This document shows positions 50,240 to 60,792 of a stretch of DNA of 64,000 nucleotides, in pieces. Under the pieces are notes generated by a model that saw only the letters and a list, made by a program, of their open reading frames with translations, was not told the DNA's origin and did not search any database. Each line of letters opens with the position of its first letter. Positions within the stretch are counted from its first letter, which is position 1. Position numbers and translations under genes: made by a program. The DNA comes from Methylococcaceae bacterium (lineage in GTDB: Bacteria > Pseudomonadota > Gammaproteobacteria > Methylococcales > Methylomonadaceae). The stretch covers positions 1 to 64,000 of the forward strand of contig SPJS01000062.1 in the NCBI GenBank assembly GCA_006844705.1. Direction: 5' to 3'.

Positions 50240-51270
50240 GAGAAAAACCAGGCGCTCCCGACTCACGCAGTTTCGAGTATTGTTTGTGCGTAAACGAACG
50301 GTTGAAAACGTCGATTCGATTGGATGCGTTGTGCGAATATGTCGCCAGTGCTCCGCTGAATACTCATAAAACGCCAGCATGGCATCTTTATCTTTCAAGA
50401 GGCATTGCATCGCTTCCGGGTACTTGGCTTCATACAGCTTAACGGTGTCATCAAATGCTTTGTAAGCCGTGTCTCGGTTCTCTGCCAGCATAATATTGTG
50501 CAATGATGCTTTCCCTTTGGGTTGCATTGATTTGGGCCGTTTAGCCAAGACATTGGCGATCTTATGTACCCAACACCGCTGACCTCGGCTTTCAGGAAAG
50601 ACTTTTGGCAACGCTTTCCAGAAGCCTAAAGCGCCATCGCCTATCATACGTTTTGGCACTGATTTCAGGTTCCGATTGCGCAGCTCCTGCAGTACCTCAT
50701 ACCAGCAACTTTCCCTCTCTCTGTATCCGTCATTAATTGCGACAAGCTCTTTCTTACCCTTGTCTGTCGCACCAATGATAACAAGAATGCCATCTGCCCA
50801 CTGATAGACGTAGTTTTTTAGCGATAAACCCCGCCGACTCCAGGCTTTGTGTTCATCAATCCAGTCAGCCTTAACCGGCTGATCGTATTCGCTGATAAGC
50901 CTTTCGCATCTTCGCCCAGCAATACTTGCAAGGCTTCACTAAAATCACCGGTTGAAACGCCTTTAAGATAAAGAAGCGGTATCAATTTGGAAATAAACTT
51001 GATCCCTTGACCCCTACCATCTCTGACCTTGGGTATTTTAACCTCTACAGCCCTCATACCTGTCAGTATCTTGCGTTCCGGCAAATAAGCGTTCCTGATC
51101 ACTGCCTGTTTGCCATTGACTATCAAATCACTGTATTGGTCGAGTAACGCGTGTACGTCTAGTTCTACCGCTTTGCTGATCAGCTCCTTGGCCCCGCTTC
51201 TCAGCCGTTCAGTGAGTGGCTCAACAATTTCATCTGGTTGCTGGAGTTCGATTACGTTACTATTCTTCAT
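50240..51270 (-). pseudogene. Decayed IS256-family (Mutator-type) transposase
   Basis: Two fragments of one transposase. The N-terminal part starts at 51270 (MKNSNVIELQQPDE) and runs to about 50875. A one-base deletion near 50871 (TTAA where TTTAA is needed for the Leu-Lys reading) shifts the frame, and the original frame continues as KADWIDEHKAW, YVYQWADGI, then LVIIGATDKGKKEL, PKRMIGDGALGFWKALP and HPIESTFSTVRLRTNNT. About 14 residues are missing at WADGI/LVIIG (near 50790) and about 50 at the C-terminus, where the gene is cut off at the ureG stop. It cannot encode an active transposase. I found no matching terminal inverted repeats. It is inserted between ureG and tamA. Confidence 0.9.
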
Positions 51271-51451
51271 AGCAAATCCTTTTGATAGTCAATTGTTCCG
51301 CCAAGAAAAAACCAACAGGGTACGCTGCCTTTCAAAGTACATCAAACACCAGAAATCACTAAATCTCTCGTGGACGCGAACAAAATTTCTCCTCGTTGAG
51401 AGGACGCCAGTTGCCGTCAGACAAAACAAGTTAAATAATTACCAGTTACGT

Positions 51452-53176
51452 ATGTTTATTTTTAAAGTCGCGATTTCTTTGCTGTTGCTTTTTCCTATAT
51501 CTGCTTATGCATCCGACCCTGTTGTTAACATTGACGGACTTAATGAAGAGCAAACCCGCAATGTACGCGGCTTTTTATCGCTAACTCAGGAACCGTGCAA
51601 CGCGCCGAACTGGCGCATCCGTAAATTGCTCGAGAAAAGCGATAAAGACATCGGTAAAGCGTTGCGGGCTTTAGGTTATTACAGGCCTATTATTGAAAAA
51701 AACCTGTCTTTTGCAGACGATTGCTGGCAAGCCGATTATGCCATTACAGCCGGCGAACCGGTACGAGTAACCACGCTAAGTGTGCACATAGAAGGCGAAG
51801 CAAAAGAAGAACGGGTTTTCCAAAAATTGCTGGCAAATTTACCTATAAAAACAGGAGATATTCTTAATCATGCACAGTACGAAAAAATCAAAAAAGACCT
51901 TAATTCATTAGCACTGGAACATGGTTTTTTAAAGCACAAACTGACCAAAAAATCATTACGGGTTAACCCGTCAAGCCATTCGGCATCTATTGAGCTGTTC
52001 ATGGATTCAGGACCTCGGCATTATTTTGGCGACATCATTATCGAGCAGGATATTCTCGACCCGGATTTTGTGAAACGTTTTATACAAGCCAAAACCAACG
52101 CGCCTTACTCCAGTAAAAAACTGGCTAAAACCTATAATTCCCTTGCTGAAAGCATCTATTTCAGAAGTGTTGAGGTTCGACCGGAAATTGACGAGACCGA
52201 AAGTTTACATGTGCCGGTAAACATTATCTTACTACCGGAAAATAGACATGATTATAGTCTCGGCATTGGCTACGACACCGATATTGGTCCACTTGCTTCC
52301 GCCGGTTACCGTAACCGGCGGATTAACCGGGAAGGCCATCACTTCTCCTTTGACTTGAATGTCTCGCCGCTTTTATCCAGTGCCGAAGCCAGCTATATAA
52401 TCCCGTTTACCGAACCCCGCACCGATAACATCTCGATTGGTCTTGGCTACAAATATGAACAACCCGACACTTTTGAATCCGAGTCGGCCAAGTTGTCATT
52501 GCAATACCAGCATGTCTATGACACCGGGTGGAAACAAACATTGTTTCTTGATTTAAGCCGGGAAGACTTTACCATTAGCGATGTCAGTCGCACGACTAAC
52601 CTACTTGTTCCCGGTGGTCGTTGGCGATTTACACAATCTGACAACCCTCTGAGACCCACCTCGGGTTACCACCTGAACCTGTCACTGTCGGGCTCTGTTG
52701 AGCCGGTAATATCCGATGTATCGTTTGTTCAGGCCACTTTATCCGGCAAACTTATAGCCCCCCTGCCCTGGTCGGCCAGACTGATCAGCCGGGCCAATTT
52801 TGGCGCAACCTTAACCAACGACTTCGACCGTTTACCGGCGTCTTTTCGCTTCTATGCGGGCGGCACCGAAACCATTCGGGGTTATGAATATAAAAAAGTA
52901 GGTCCGATCGACGACAAAGGCAATGTCATTGGCGGTAAACTGCTTTCCGTCGCCAGCATAGAATATGAACAATTCATCAGCGATACCTGGGGGGTTGCAG
53001 CCTTTTTGGATGGCGGTAATGCTTATAATCCGGATGATATTACTATCAAATATGGTTCCGGGCTGGGGGTGCGTTGGGTTTCGCCTATCGGACCGGTTCG
53101 CCTGGATTTTGCTGTGCCGTTAAGCGAATCGGATTCCTCTTTCCAGATCCATTTTGCAGCCGGGGCACAGTTATAA
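51452..53176 (+). CDS. tamA: Translocation and assembly module outer-membrane protein TamA
   Basis: Omp85-family outer-membrane protein that works with TamB in assembling outer-membrane proteins and in moving phospholipids. From the ATG at 51452 the 574 residues match E. coli TamA (577). It has a signal peptide MFIFKVAISLLLLFPISAYA, three POTRA domains (about 25-265) and a C-terminal beta-barrel with the conserved RFYAGGTETIRGYEYKKVGP motif. The frame is open upstream into IS remnant DNA, but the signal peptide decides the start. The ribosome binding site is poor. Its stop overlaps the tamB start. Confidence 0.93.
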   Translation: MFIFKVAISLLLLFPISAYASDPVVNIDGLNEEQTRNVRGFLSLTQEPCNAPNWRIRKLLEKSDKDIGKALRALGYYRPIIEKNLSFADDCWQADYAITAGEPVRVTTLSVHIEGEAKEERVFQKLLANLPIKTGDILNHAQYEKIKKDLNSLALEHGFLKHKLTKKSLRVNPSSHSASIELFMDSGPRHYFGDIIIEQDILDPDFVKRFIQAKTNAPYSSKKLAKTYNSLAESIYFRSVEVRPEIDETESLHVPVNIILLPENRHDYSLGIGYDTDIGPLASAGYRNRRINREGHHFSFDLNVSPLLSSAEASYIIPFTEPRTDNISIGLGYKYEQPDTFESESAKLSLQYQHVYDTGWKQTLFLDLSREDFTISDVSRTTNLLVPGGRWRFTQSDNPLRPTSGYHLNLSLSGSVEPVISDVSFVQATLSGKLIAPLPWSARLISRANFGATLTNDFDRLPASFRFYAGGTETIRGYEYKKVGPIDDKGNVIGGKLLSVASIEYEQFISDTWGVAAFLDGGNAYNPDDITIKYGSGLGVRWVSPIGPVRLDFAVPLSESDSSFQIHFAAGAQL

Positions 53177-56100
53177 TGAAAACCCTGTACCGTTCGATAC
53201 GTATTGCCATAATCAGCACTGTCAGCCTGCTTTGTTTGCTGTTTCTTATTATGGCATGGCTGCTGGCAACACAAACCGGCACTCAATTTCTGTTAAGGAC
53301 AGTTAGTGCGGAACTGGATCAAATAAAGATAGAACGAATTGACGGAACACTACTGGGTCATTTACAGCTAAGTAACCTGCATTATGACGACCGAGCCGAT
53401 TTTAGTGTCGATATTACAACACTGACAATGGATTGGAACCCATCGGCCTTATGGAAAGGTCACCTGCATTTCACAAATTTCGAAACGAAACTGATCAAGG
53501 TCACGGGCCGGCCTAAGACAAAACAAGATAGCGAGACCACTACCGATATTCCCGTAATTCCAATCGCGATCAGCGTCGATGCATTAGTTGTGGAACAGCT
53601 TACCTGGCGCGATGGAGATTCAACAACAGACATCCAAGGTTTTGCAGCTTCGGCAAGTTTGGCTAATCATGTATTGGAGATCAGCACAGTATCTCTGAAA
53701 ATGCCACCGTTGCTGACTTCCGGCAAAGGCACACTCCACTTGCAAAGCGATTGGCCGATGCTTGCCGAGTTGGACTGGACTTATTCCGCCGATAACGCTC
53801 CACTGCGGGGAAGATTGAAGGTCGATGGCAATCTGCAAAACCTGACGGTTTCCAGTATTGTTAACGGTGCCATCACCAGTACGCAAACAGGTGTTCTACA
53901 TTTGGATACAGCGGAACCCGCGTTTGAACTGGCCGGCAATTGGCAAAAACTGCAATGGCCTCTTGCCGGTGTTCCTCAAATCAGTAGCCATCAAGGCGCA
54001 TATACCGTCAACGGCACTGTGTCGAATTATCATGCAAAACTGGATGCCGTTCTATCACCACCTGACTATCCGGATTTTAGTGTGAAGCTGGATGCCGTCG
54101 GTGGATTGGACAGTATCGAGGTAAGCCAGCTTCAATTGAAAGCAAAACAGGGTGAATTAATACTCGATGGTATGTTCGGGTGGAAAGATGCTCTGACATT
54201 TGTGTTGGATATTAATGGCAAACAGTTGAACCCTCAGGCCTTTGGCGCACCGGTGCCTGGCAACCTAAGCGTAAAAGCACATAGTAGCGGCAAGATCGTG
54301 GATGAAACAATGGATGTCGCCTTGGCATTACACGAGTTAAAAGGCCTGTTATATGATCAGAAAATTGATGCCAACGGTAACATCAAACTAGCCAATAATA
54401 CGGTGCATCTGGAACCCTTGCGAATTCTGGCTGGCCATAATACCTTATTCGCGCAAGGACAATTTAATCGACAGCAAGCCGATATCGGTATTAATATCGC
54501 GGCCCCTAACCTTAATACCGCCTGGCCAACATTATCCGGCAACTTAAACGGCGATATCTATATCAAAGGGGCTCTCCTAAAGCCAACGTTAAAAAGCGCT
54601 ATACAGGCCAGCGATATACGCTATGCCGAATACAGGCTAAAACAACTGCAGCTTAATGCGGACTATATCCACGCTTCTTCCCGTGCGTCTACTCTAGACC
54701 TGATAGTTTCCGGACTGGCGTTGGCCGATTCCAAACTGGATCAAATTCGTGTTAACGGCCACGGCACCCAAACAAAACATACTTTACAGGCTGAAATAGA
54801 GTCCCCGTTAATCATGGGTGCTTTTAACAGTACCGGCAGCTGGAACGGTAAACAGTGGCAAGGAAAGATATCCCGATTAGACCTCAATCACCCTCAACTG
54901 CAACAGTGGCAGCTCCGGGCACCGGCTGATTTAGCTATAAAACCCGATAAAGACAGTTTAACGATCGAGTTGCCAGAAGCTTGCCTGCAACAGGCCCCCG
55001 CTTTGCTATGCCTAGCCGTAACAGGTGATCCTCAACAACGACTTGAAGGCCATCTCACTCTCTCCGATTGGTCGTTACAACCATTCAATACCTGGTTACC
55101 GCCGGAAATTTCATTAGCCGGTAATGTGCAGGGCAGCAGCACGTTTACGATACATCCAAAAAATATTGTAGCCCGGTTAAACGCTGAAATTAAAGACGGT
55201 CGGGCCACCATTACTGGTGACGAGAACATCAAACATGCCCTGGTATTGGCGGACTCGAAGCTGGACGTCGACTATCATAACGATCAATTACAGTCTCACT
55301 TGTTTCTGGGCTTAACGAAACAGGATTTTATCGCTGCAACATTGAACACCGGACCGGCGCAGGGGGCTGATAAAATCAGAACATTACAAGGGGCTATCGA
55401 CACCCATATTGTCGACATGGTGTTTATAGACGGCTTAGTTGATGCTATCAGCACGTTGAAAGGTGAGATAAAAGGCAAATTGCAAATTGCGGGCACTAGC
55501 GCTAATCCCTCCCTCGCCGGCACACTGCAACTGCAAGACGGCAGCTTCGCCATTCAAACGCTGGGTACAAACATTAGCAAGGTTAATCTCGATATCCATA
55601 ACTCAATCGACCAGCCGGAGCGTTTATTATTTTCCGGAGCATTGGCGTCCGGCCAGGGCAAAATAACAACAACCGGTCATTTAGATTTACTGCCTGAACA
55701 TAATTTCCCCATGCAACTCACATTGAATGGAGACACGTTTTTACTCAGCCGACTGCCCGAAGCCGAGATTGAGATTTCGCCACGCATAACTCTATCCAAG
55801 TTCGACAAACTGACTAAAATCGACGGCGAAGTCACTATCGATAGTGCTAACGTAGAAATTCAGACTATTCCGGAAAATGTAATTGCACCGAGTGAAGATG
55901 AAATTATCATTACTGGCGAACAGCATAAAAAAATGCCTATTGATCCGGATCGAACCAATATAGAGCTCGCCATTTTGTTTGACAAGGATATTCATTTCAG
56001 CGGGTTCGGCCTCGAAACCGAACTTGTCGGGACATTACAATACCTGGTCAATCAGGATAAACAATCGCTGCAGGGCAAAGCCGAAATGCGCAATGCCGCT

Positions 56101-56646
56101 TACAAGGCCTACGGACAGGATCTAAAACTTCGACGCGGTGAATTCTTATTCAATGGCCCGGCCGACAACCCTTGGATGAATATAGAGGCCGAACGCAAAG
56201 CTAATTCAGATAATGTAACCGCTATTTTAAGCGTCACCGGGCCGCTAAAGGATCCTTACACCCGTATTTACAGCGAGCCTTCCCTACCCGAATCAGAAGC
56301 CCTGGCTTATCTGGTCACGGGTAATTCATTGAAACGAATGAGTCAAGGGGACTCCAATGCGGTTGCTAATGCCGCATTCAGCTACGGCGCCGGTCAATTA
56401 TCCTGGATCAGCGACCAGCTGGGCATTGATGAATTTGAATTTGAACAATCCGATACCATTGAAGACAGTGCCGTCAGGCTGGGGCAGTATATTAACCCTG
56501 ATTTATATGTCGGCGTCACGATGGGGCTCTTTGCCAGCCGTTATGCCGCCAACCTCCGTTACCGGCTGAGTGAACATTTCAATCTAAGTACCCGTGCGGG
56601 AGAAACGCAACGTATTGAACTGAACTATCATTTCGCTACCGAATAA
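53176..56646 (+). CDS. tamB: Translocation and assembly module subunit TamB
   Basis: Inner-membrane-anchored periplasm-spanning AsmA-like protein, partner of TamA. The 1156 residues begin with a membrane anchor (AIISTVSLLCLLFLIMAWLL), followed by a very long repetitive beta-rich region, and end in the conserved TamB (DUF490) domain (PWMNIEAERKANSDNV, EALAYLVTGNSL, GAGQLSWISDQLGIDEFEF, DLYVGVTMGLF and a terminal aromatic-ending strand). The ATG shares a base with the tamA stop (TAATG), so the two are coupled. An upstream open frame within tamA is a shadow. Confidence 0.94.
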   Translation: MKTLYRSIRIAIISTVSLLCLLFLIMAWLLATQTGTQFLLRTVSAELDQIKIERIDGTLLGHLQLSNLHYDDRADFSVDITTLTMDWNPSALWKGHLHFTNFETKLIKVTGRPKTKQDSETTTDIPVIPIAISVDALVVEQLTWRDGDSTTDIQGFAASASLANHVLEISTVSLKMPPLLTSGKGTLHLQSDWPMLAELDWTYSADNAPLRGRLKVDGNLQNLTVSSIVNGAITSTQTGVLHLDTAEPAFELAGNWQKLQWPLAGVPQISSHQGAYTVNGTVSNYHAKLDAVLSPPDYPDFSVKLDAVGGLDSIEVSQLQLKAKQGELILDGMFGWKDALTFVLDINGKQLNPQAFGAPVPGNLSVKAHSSGKIVDETMDVALALHELKGLLYDQKIDANGNIKLANNTVHLEPLRILAGHNTLFAQGQFNRQQADIGINIAAPNLNTAWPTLSGNLNGDIYIKGALLKPTLKSAIQASDIRYAEYRLKQLQLNADYIHASSRASTLDLIVSGLALADSKLDQIRVNGHGTQTKHTLQAEIESPLIMGAFNSTGSWNGKQWQGKISRLDLNHPQLQQWQLRAPADLAIKPDKDSLTIELPEACLQQAPALLCLAVTGDPQQRLEGHLTLSDWSLQPFNTWLPPEISLAGNVQGSSTFTIHPKNIVARLNAEIKDGRATITGDENIKHALVLADSKLDVDYHNDQLQSHLFLGLTKQDFIAATLNTGPAQGADKIRTLQGAIDTHIVDMVFIDGLVDAISTLKGEIKGKLQIAGTSANPSLAGTLQLQDGSFAIQTLGTNISKVNLDIHNSIDQPERLLFSGALASGQGKITTTGHLDLLPEHNFPMQLTLNGDTFLLSRLPEAEIEISPRITLSKFDKLTKIDGEVTIDSANVEIQTIPENVIAPSEDEIIITGEQHKKMPIDPDRTNIELAILFDKDIHFSGFGLETELVGTLQYLVNQDKQSLQGKAEMRNAAYKAYGQDLKLRRGEFLFNGPADNPWMNIEAERKANSDNVTAILSVTGPLKDPYTRIYSEPSLPESEALAYLVTGNSLKRMSQGDSNAVANAAFSYGAGQLSWISDQLGIDEFEFEQSDTIEDSAVRLGQYINPDLYVGVTMGLFASRYAANLRYRLSEHFNLSTRAGETQRIELNYHFATE

Positions 56647-56670
56647 ACCCATCTCACCAGGGGTAAAATT

Positions 56671-57104
56671 ATGTGCTATCAAATTGAACTGTCTTTTCTG
56701 CCGTTGTTGCTTTCGCTATTGACTGCCGGGCCGCAACGAAAGTGACCCGGTAATGCAGGACATCACAAACAAGGAATACTTATCATGCTGACCCGCATGC
56801 GCCGTCCAGTGAATTCCACGTTGCCGACGATGCAGCCGCCAGATTTGAATATGATCTCAGCCAAGCGTTGGCGGATTTGCTCAATGTAGATGTTGAGTAT
56901 AAAGTTTACCGACAACATCCAAGACATTCTCACCGCCATCGCCGATGGTGAAGGTCATTTGGCCGCAGCAGGACTGACTCCTACCGCTAGCCCCCTATTG
57001 TTATTGGCCCCGGCTATAAAACCGTACAACAAGTCGTGTGTCAGCGCCAATCCGATCCATCGGAAAATATTGACGACCTAACTAAGCCATTAATGAACGT
57101 GTAA
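56671..57104 (+). pseudogene. mltF: Decayed mltF-like lytic transglycosylase, N-terminal fragment
   Basis: Pieces of a periplasmic solute-binding-like domain, as in MltF, are readable in order across three frames: RFEYDLSQALADLLNVDVEY (near 56840-56905), then NIQDILTAIADGEGHLAAAG (near 56915-56975), then GYKTVQQVVCQRQSDPSENI (near 57010-57080). MltF proteins read GFEYDLAxxFAxxLGV, LxxALxxGxxDxAAAGLT and GPxYxxVxQQVVYR at these places. The transglycosylase domain is absent and the frame ends at 57104. The stretch begins after a ribosome-binding-site-like AGGGG at 56671. It lies between tamB and the convergent ankyrin gene and has clearly lost function. Confidence 0.75.
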
Positions 57105-57114
57105 AGCACTGGCC

Positions 57115-59121
57115 TTAAAACAATGCCTGCAACCATTTCTGATGAGGTGCATGGTGATGAATCAGCTCGACAATATCTTGATGACTGTTTTTGATCGCTA
57201 AATCCAGCACATTCTCTTTATTCTTATTACGAATATCTGCCTTGGCTCCCTGTTTGAAAAGCAGTTCTACAATGTCTTTATGACCATAACGCGCCGCCTG
57301 AATCAATGCCGTATTGCCGTCTTTATCCCGATGATTAATATCCTGACCGTTATTCATCAGCATTTTTACCCCATTCAGATTGCCTGCATCTGCCGCCAGC
57401 ATAAGCGGTGTACTGCCGTTTGCTGCTACCCGTCTGGTGCGGGCACCCGCCGAGATTAATTGGCTTAGCACTTTGTTATGCCCCTGCACCACGGCCAACA
57501 ATAATGGGGTAAGGCCTTGCTTATCCTTGATTTCAAGATTCGCCCCTGCTTTTGTCAGCACAGGGATAACCTGGTTTTGGTCGCCATCGGCGCCATGCCA
57601 CAGCGCGGTTCGCCCCAGCCGGTCCTGTTGATTGATACCTGGGGATGATGAAAGTAAAGTCGTCAGCACCTTATCCTGTCCATAACGGGCAGCGTGCATA
57701 AGAGGTGTCACTCCCTGGCGGTTAACACGATTGACTTTTGCTTTATTTTCCAGCAAGAACCGGGCGGCATCTGACTGTTTGTTGATAATGGCCAGAGACA
57801 AGGCAGACTCACCATCTTTGCGTTGATGATTGATATCCGCGCCATGTTGTAATAAAAATTCAGCGGTTAATAAATGCTGTTTGCGCACTGCCCACATCAA
57901 CGCGCTGTTACCCTGTTTATCCACGGCATTCACGTCGCCCCCAGCCATCAGCAAATGGCTGACAATATCATCATAACCTTTGATTGCCGCACGGATTAAT
58001 GCCGTCATCCCCTGCCTGTCACGCTGATCAACTTTTGCACCATCGGCAAGCAAACGTCTGACAGAATCCTCATGTTTACGCCAGCTGGCAACAATCAATG
58101 GTGGCCAGGTATTAAACGGATCATCCTGCACATCGCCTTTGATTTTCGTCGATGCCTTCAGTTTTGCCAGTGGTACAACATCTACATTATCTTGCGTCGG
58201 CGTCAGCGTCAAACCTTGAGCCAACAGGTGCTTAACGACGTCTTTGTGTTTCTTATTATGGGCAAGATCTGCCGCATTCAAACCGCTTTTGTTGCTATGT
58301 TTTACCTCAGCGCCGTGCTGCAATAGCAGCAAAACACTGTCCAGATGACCTTCACTGGCGGCAAGCAACAATGCACTATTCTCCAGCTTATCCACACGCG
58401 ACAGTGATGCACCAGCTTCCACCAGAATGCGTGCAACGGCAAAGCGTTGATTACGCAATGCGATAAACAAGGCAGAATCACCCTGTTTATCAATAGTATC
58501 CAGCGCCACCCCCTGCTTTAATAACCAGCGAGCGCATTTGACAGCATCAAATTCCGCCGCAATCATCAGTGCATTATGGCCGAACTCATCCGCCCGACTT
58601 ATTTGAGCACCCTGTTGATGCAAGCTGATTACAGCTTCCCGCAAATCATTCTTGATGGCCCACTGCAACTTACCTTGCAGATCGCCCGGTTTTAGTTCTG
58701 CATAGGCATTTTGTTTTAATTTTTCAAGGGATTTTTTCGCCGGTGGGTAGCCTTGCATCATCGATTGTTGATACCAGTCCACAGCCTGCGTCATATCTCT
58801 ATCTACCCCCCAGCCAAACTGATACATCTTGCCAAGATTGTATTGCGCCTTGCTGTGACCAAGCTGCGCTGCTTTTTTCAACCAGAATGAGGCCTGTTTA
58901 TGATCTTTTTTAACCCCCAGACCGGAACGGTACAAGGTGGCCAGCTGGTACTGCGCTTCCACATCGGCAGCCTGCGCCATCGATAGTAATAATTGATGTG
59001 CGCGTGCATAGTCACGCGTACGAATTGCCAGTTTGGCATCATCTATAGCAGCCGCTTGCAGCAGGCTTGAAATAAACACTATGCCCATCGCGGAAAAAAC
59101 GCCTACCGTTTTTTTTAACAT
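57115..59121 (-). CDS. Secreted Sel1-repeat/ankyrin-repeat protein
   Basis: About 668 residues. It has an N-terminal signal peptide (LKKTVGVFSAMGIVFISSLL), two or three Sel1-like repeats (about 55-135; AQYQLATLYRSGLGVKKDH, AQYNLGKMYQFGWGVDRDM), then about fourteen ankyrin repeats (about 165-665; typical units such as DKQGNSALMWAVRKQHLLTA). The start at 59121 is favoured by AAAGG upstream; an ATG four codons earlier at 59133 is possible. Likely periplasmic and used for protein binding. It follows the ferredoxin-FAD oxidoreductase on the same strand within a few bases, so the two are probably co-transcribed. Confidence 0.85.
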   Translation of the reverse strand: MLKKTVGVFSAMGIVFISSLLQAAAIDDAKLAIRTRDYARAHQLLLSMAQAADVEAQYQLATLYRSGLGVKKDHKQASFWLKKAAQLGHSKAQYNLGKMYQFGWGVDRDMTQAVDWYQQSMMQGYPPAKKSLEKLKQNAYAELKPGDLQGKLQWAIKNDLREAVISLHQQGAQISRADEFGHNALMIAAEFDAVKCARWLLKQGVALDTIDKQGDSALFIALRNQRFAVARILVEAGASLSRVDKLENSALLLAASEGHLDSVLLLLQHGAEVKHSNKSGLNAADLAHNKKHKDVVKHLLAQGLTLTPTQDNVDVVPLAKLKASTKIKGDVQDDPFNTWPPLIVASWRKHEDSVRRLLADGAKVDQRDRQGMTALIRAAIKGYDDIVSHLLMAGGDVNAVDKQGNSALMWAVRKQHLLTAEFLLQHGADINHQRKDGESALSLAIINKQSDAARFLLENKAKVNRVNRQGVTPLMHAARYGQDKVLTTLLSSSPGINQQDRLGRTALWHGADGDQNQVIPVLTKAGANLEIKDKQGLTPLLLAVVQGHNKVLSQLISAGARTRRVAANGSTPLMLAADAGNLNGVKMLMNNGQDINHRDKDGNTALIQAARYGHKDIVELLFKQGAKADIRNKNKENVLDLAIKNSHQDIVELIHHHAPHQKWLQALF

Positions 59122-59139
59122 AAAACCTTTCATTATTAT

Positions 59140-60492
59140 TTAAGCCGTACCGAATTTGGTTTCATAGGTAATACCGCATTCATCGAGAAACCCGGTAGGT
59201 AAAATACCTCCCGCACAAACTATCACCGCATCATTGCGGATGGAAATATCCTGCCCCTGCACATCCAAAACCACTTTATCCGGTTCAATAAATTTAACAT
59301 TCGACTCCAGATAAAGCTGCATCTTGCCCGCAGCCACCGCCTCATCTATTTTGCGCCGGTTTTTTCCCTTGGCACGATTAAATAACTTGCCACGATAAGA
59401 TAAGGTGATCGTCACACCAGGTTCTTCAGCGATGCTGTGCGCAGCTTCCAGAGCACTGTCGCCGCCACCGACGACAAGCACATGCTTGCCTTGATACTGT
59501 CTGGAATCCACCAGTCGATACACGACTTTAGTCATATCCTCACCAGCCACGCCCAATTTGCGCGGCGTACCCTGGCGTCCAATCGCCAACAGTACAGAGC
59601 GGGTCATCAGCTTGCTGTTTTCATTGATCACTTCAAAACCGTCACCTACCGGATTGATCTTAATGACCCGCTCGTTAAAATTTATTTTCAAACCGGTTTT
59701 ATCAACCACTTCTTGCCAGAATTCCAGCAATTCTTCTTTAGTGGTTTCTCTGATCGGCACCCGCCCTTCCAAAGGCAAATCCACCGGCGCAGTCATCACC
59801 AGCTTACCGCGTGGATAATGTGCAACGACGCCGCCTAACGAATCCTGCTCCACCGTTTTAAAATTCAAGCCATTGGATAATGCCGATAACGATGCGCCAA
59901 TGCCTGCAGGCCCGGCGCCTACAATCACCACATCAAATTCAAAATCAGCCTGCCCCTTGACTTTTTTAGCAATCGCCTCCATCGCCTTGACCCCCTGGTT
60001 AATGGCATTATGAATCAAGCCCATACCGCCGATTTCTCCAGCCACATAAATACCCGGTGTACTCGACTCGAATTCAGTACTTAAATGAGGGATTTCCATA
60101 CCCTGTTTTTCAGTGCCGTAAACCAGTGTAATGGCATCCACCGGACACACATCCTTACACGGTCCATGACCAATACAGCCCGACGGGTTGGTCAGCACCG
60201 CTTTGTTATCAATCATGCCCAGCACATTGTTATAACTTTCAGGGCAGGCAATATTACACGCCCGACAACCGATACAGCGGTTATGATTAATCACAGGATG
60301 CAGTGTTACCGGTGGAGAAGCCCCATCCTCCATCGTCTCCTGCATGATCTTGACCGAACGCACGTGTACCCGGTACTTAAAACCGGCATAAATCAAGGCA
60401 ATGATTACTAATGGGATCAAATACACCAGCAACAAATTGTATTCCAGCCATAATGCCTGGGCATAGGCAGCCAATCCGTTAAATGTCATCAT
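59140..60492 (-). CDS. Membrane-anchored ferredoxin-FAD/NAD(P) oxidoreductase (thioredoxin-reductase-like fold)
   Basis: 450 residues from the ATG at 60492 (AAAGG upstream). An N-terminal membrane helix (LLLVYLIPLVIIALIYAGF, about 21-40) is followed by a two-cluster ferredoxin domain: CIGCRACNIACP, and a second motif CIGHGPCKDVCP in which His replaces the second Cys, as I recall from relatives of this family. A thioredoxin-reductase-like flavoprotein follows, with VVIVGAGPAGIGASLSA (FAD) and VLVVGGGDSALEAA (NADPH) but no CxxC redox disulfide. It probably passes electrons between NAD(P)H and a membrane or cytochrome partner. The divergent neighbour at 60793, with paired helix histidines, is a candidate partner. 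Confidence 0.85.
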   Translation of the reverse strand: MMTFNGLAAYAQALWLEYNLLLVYLIPLVIIALIYAGFKYRVHVRSVKIMQETMEDGASPPVTLHPVINHNRCIGCRACNIACPESYNNVLGMIDNKAVLTNPSGCIGHGPCKDVCPVDAITLVYGTEKQGMEIPHLSTEFESSTPGIYVAGEIGGMGLIHNAINQGVKAMEAIAKKVKGQADFEFDVVIVGAGPAGIGASLSALSNGLNFKTVEQDSLGGVVAHYPRGKLVMTAPVDLPLEGRVPIRETTKEELLEFWQEVVDKTGLKINFNERVIKINPVGDGFEVINENSKLMTRSVLLAIGRQGTPRKLGVAGEDMTKVVYRLVDSRQYQGKHVLVVGGGDSALEAAHSIAEEPGVTITLSYRGKLFNRAKGKNRRKIDEAVAAGKMQLYLESNVKFIEPDKVVLDVQGQDISIRNDAVIVCAGGILPTGFLDECGITYETKFGTA

Positions 60493-60792
60493 GGTTATCA
60501 ACCTTTACATTCTCCAACACAATAGTATTGCAAGATGTAGACCAGCGAATATATCAATGGCTGCACAGGAGATAACCAAAAAAATGTGTCATTTCACACA
60601 CTCCACTTATACCATTCGCATTTCACTCTTTAATTCGGTTGCCGAGGGCCGGAAGCAGAGGAGCTGTTACATCAATGGGTATGTCCATTTGGCCAGATTT
60701 TCTAACAAAACCAGCGTGCACCCCATTCGACTCAACAACTTGGCGCGAATCTTTCTTATAAATTGGATTTACGATTTACCCCGCTGAAAATA

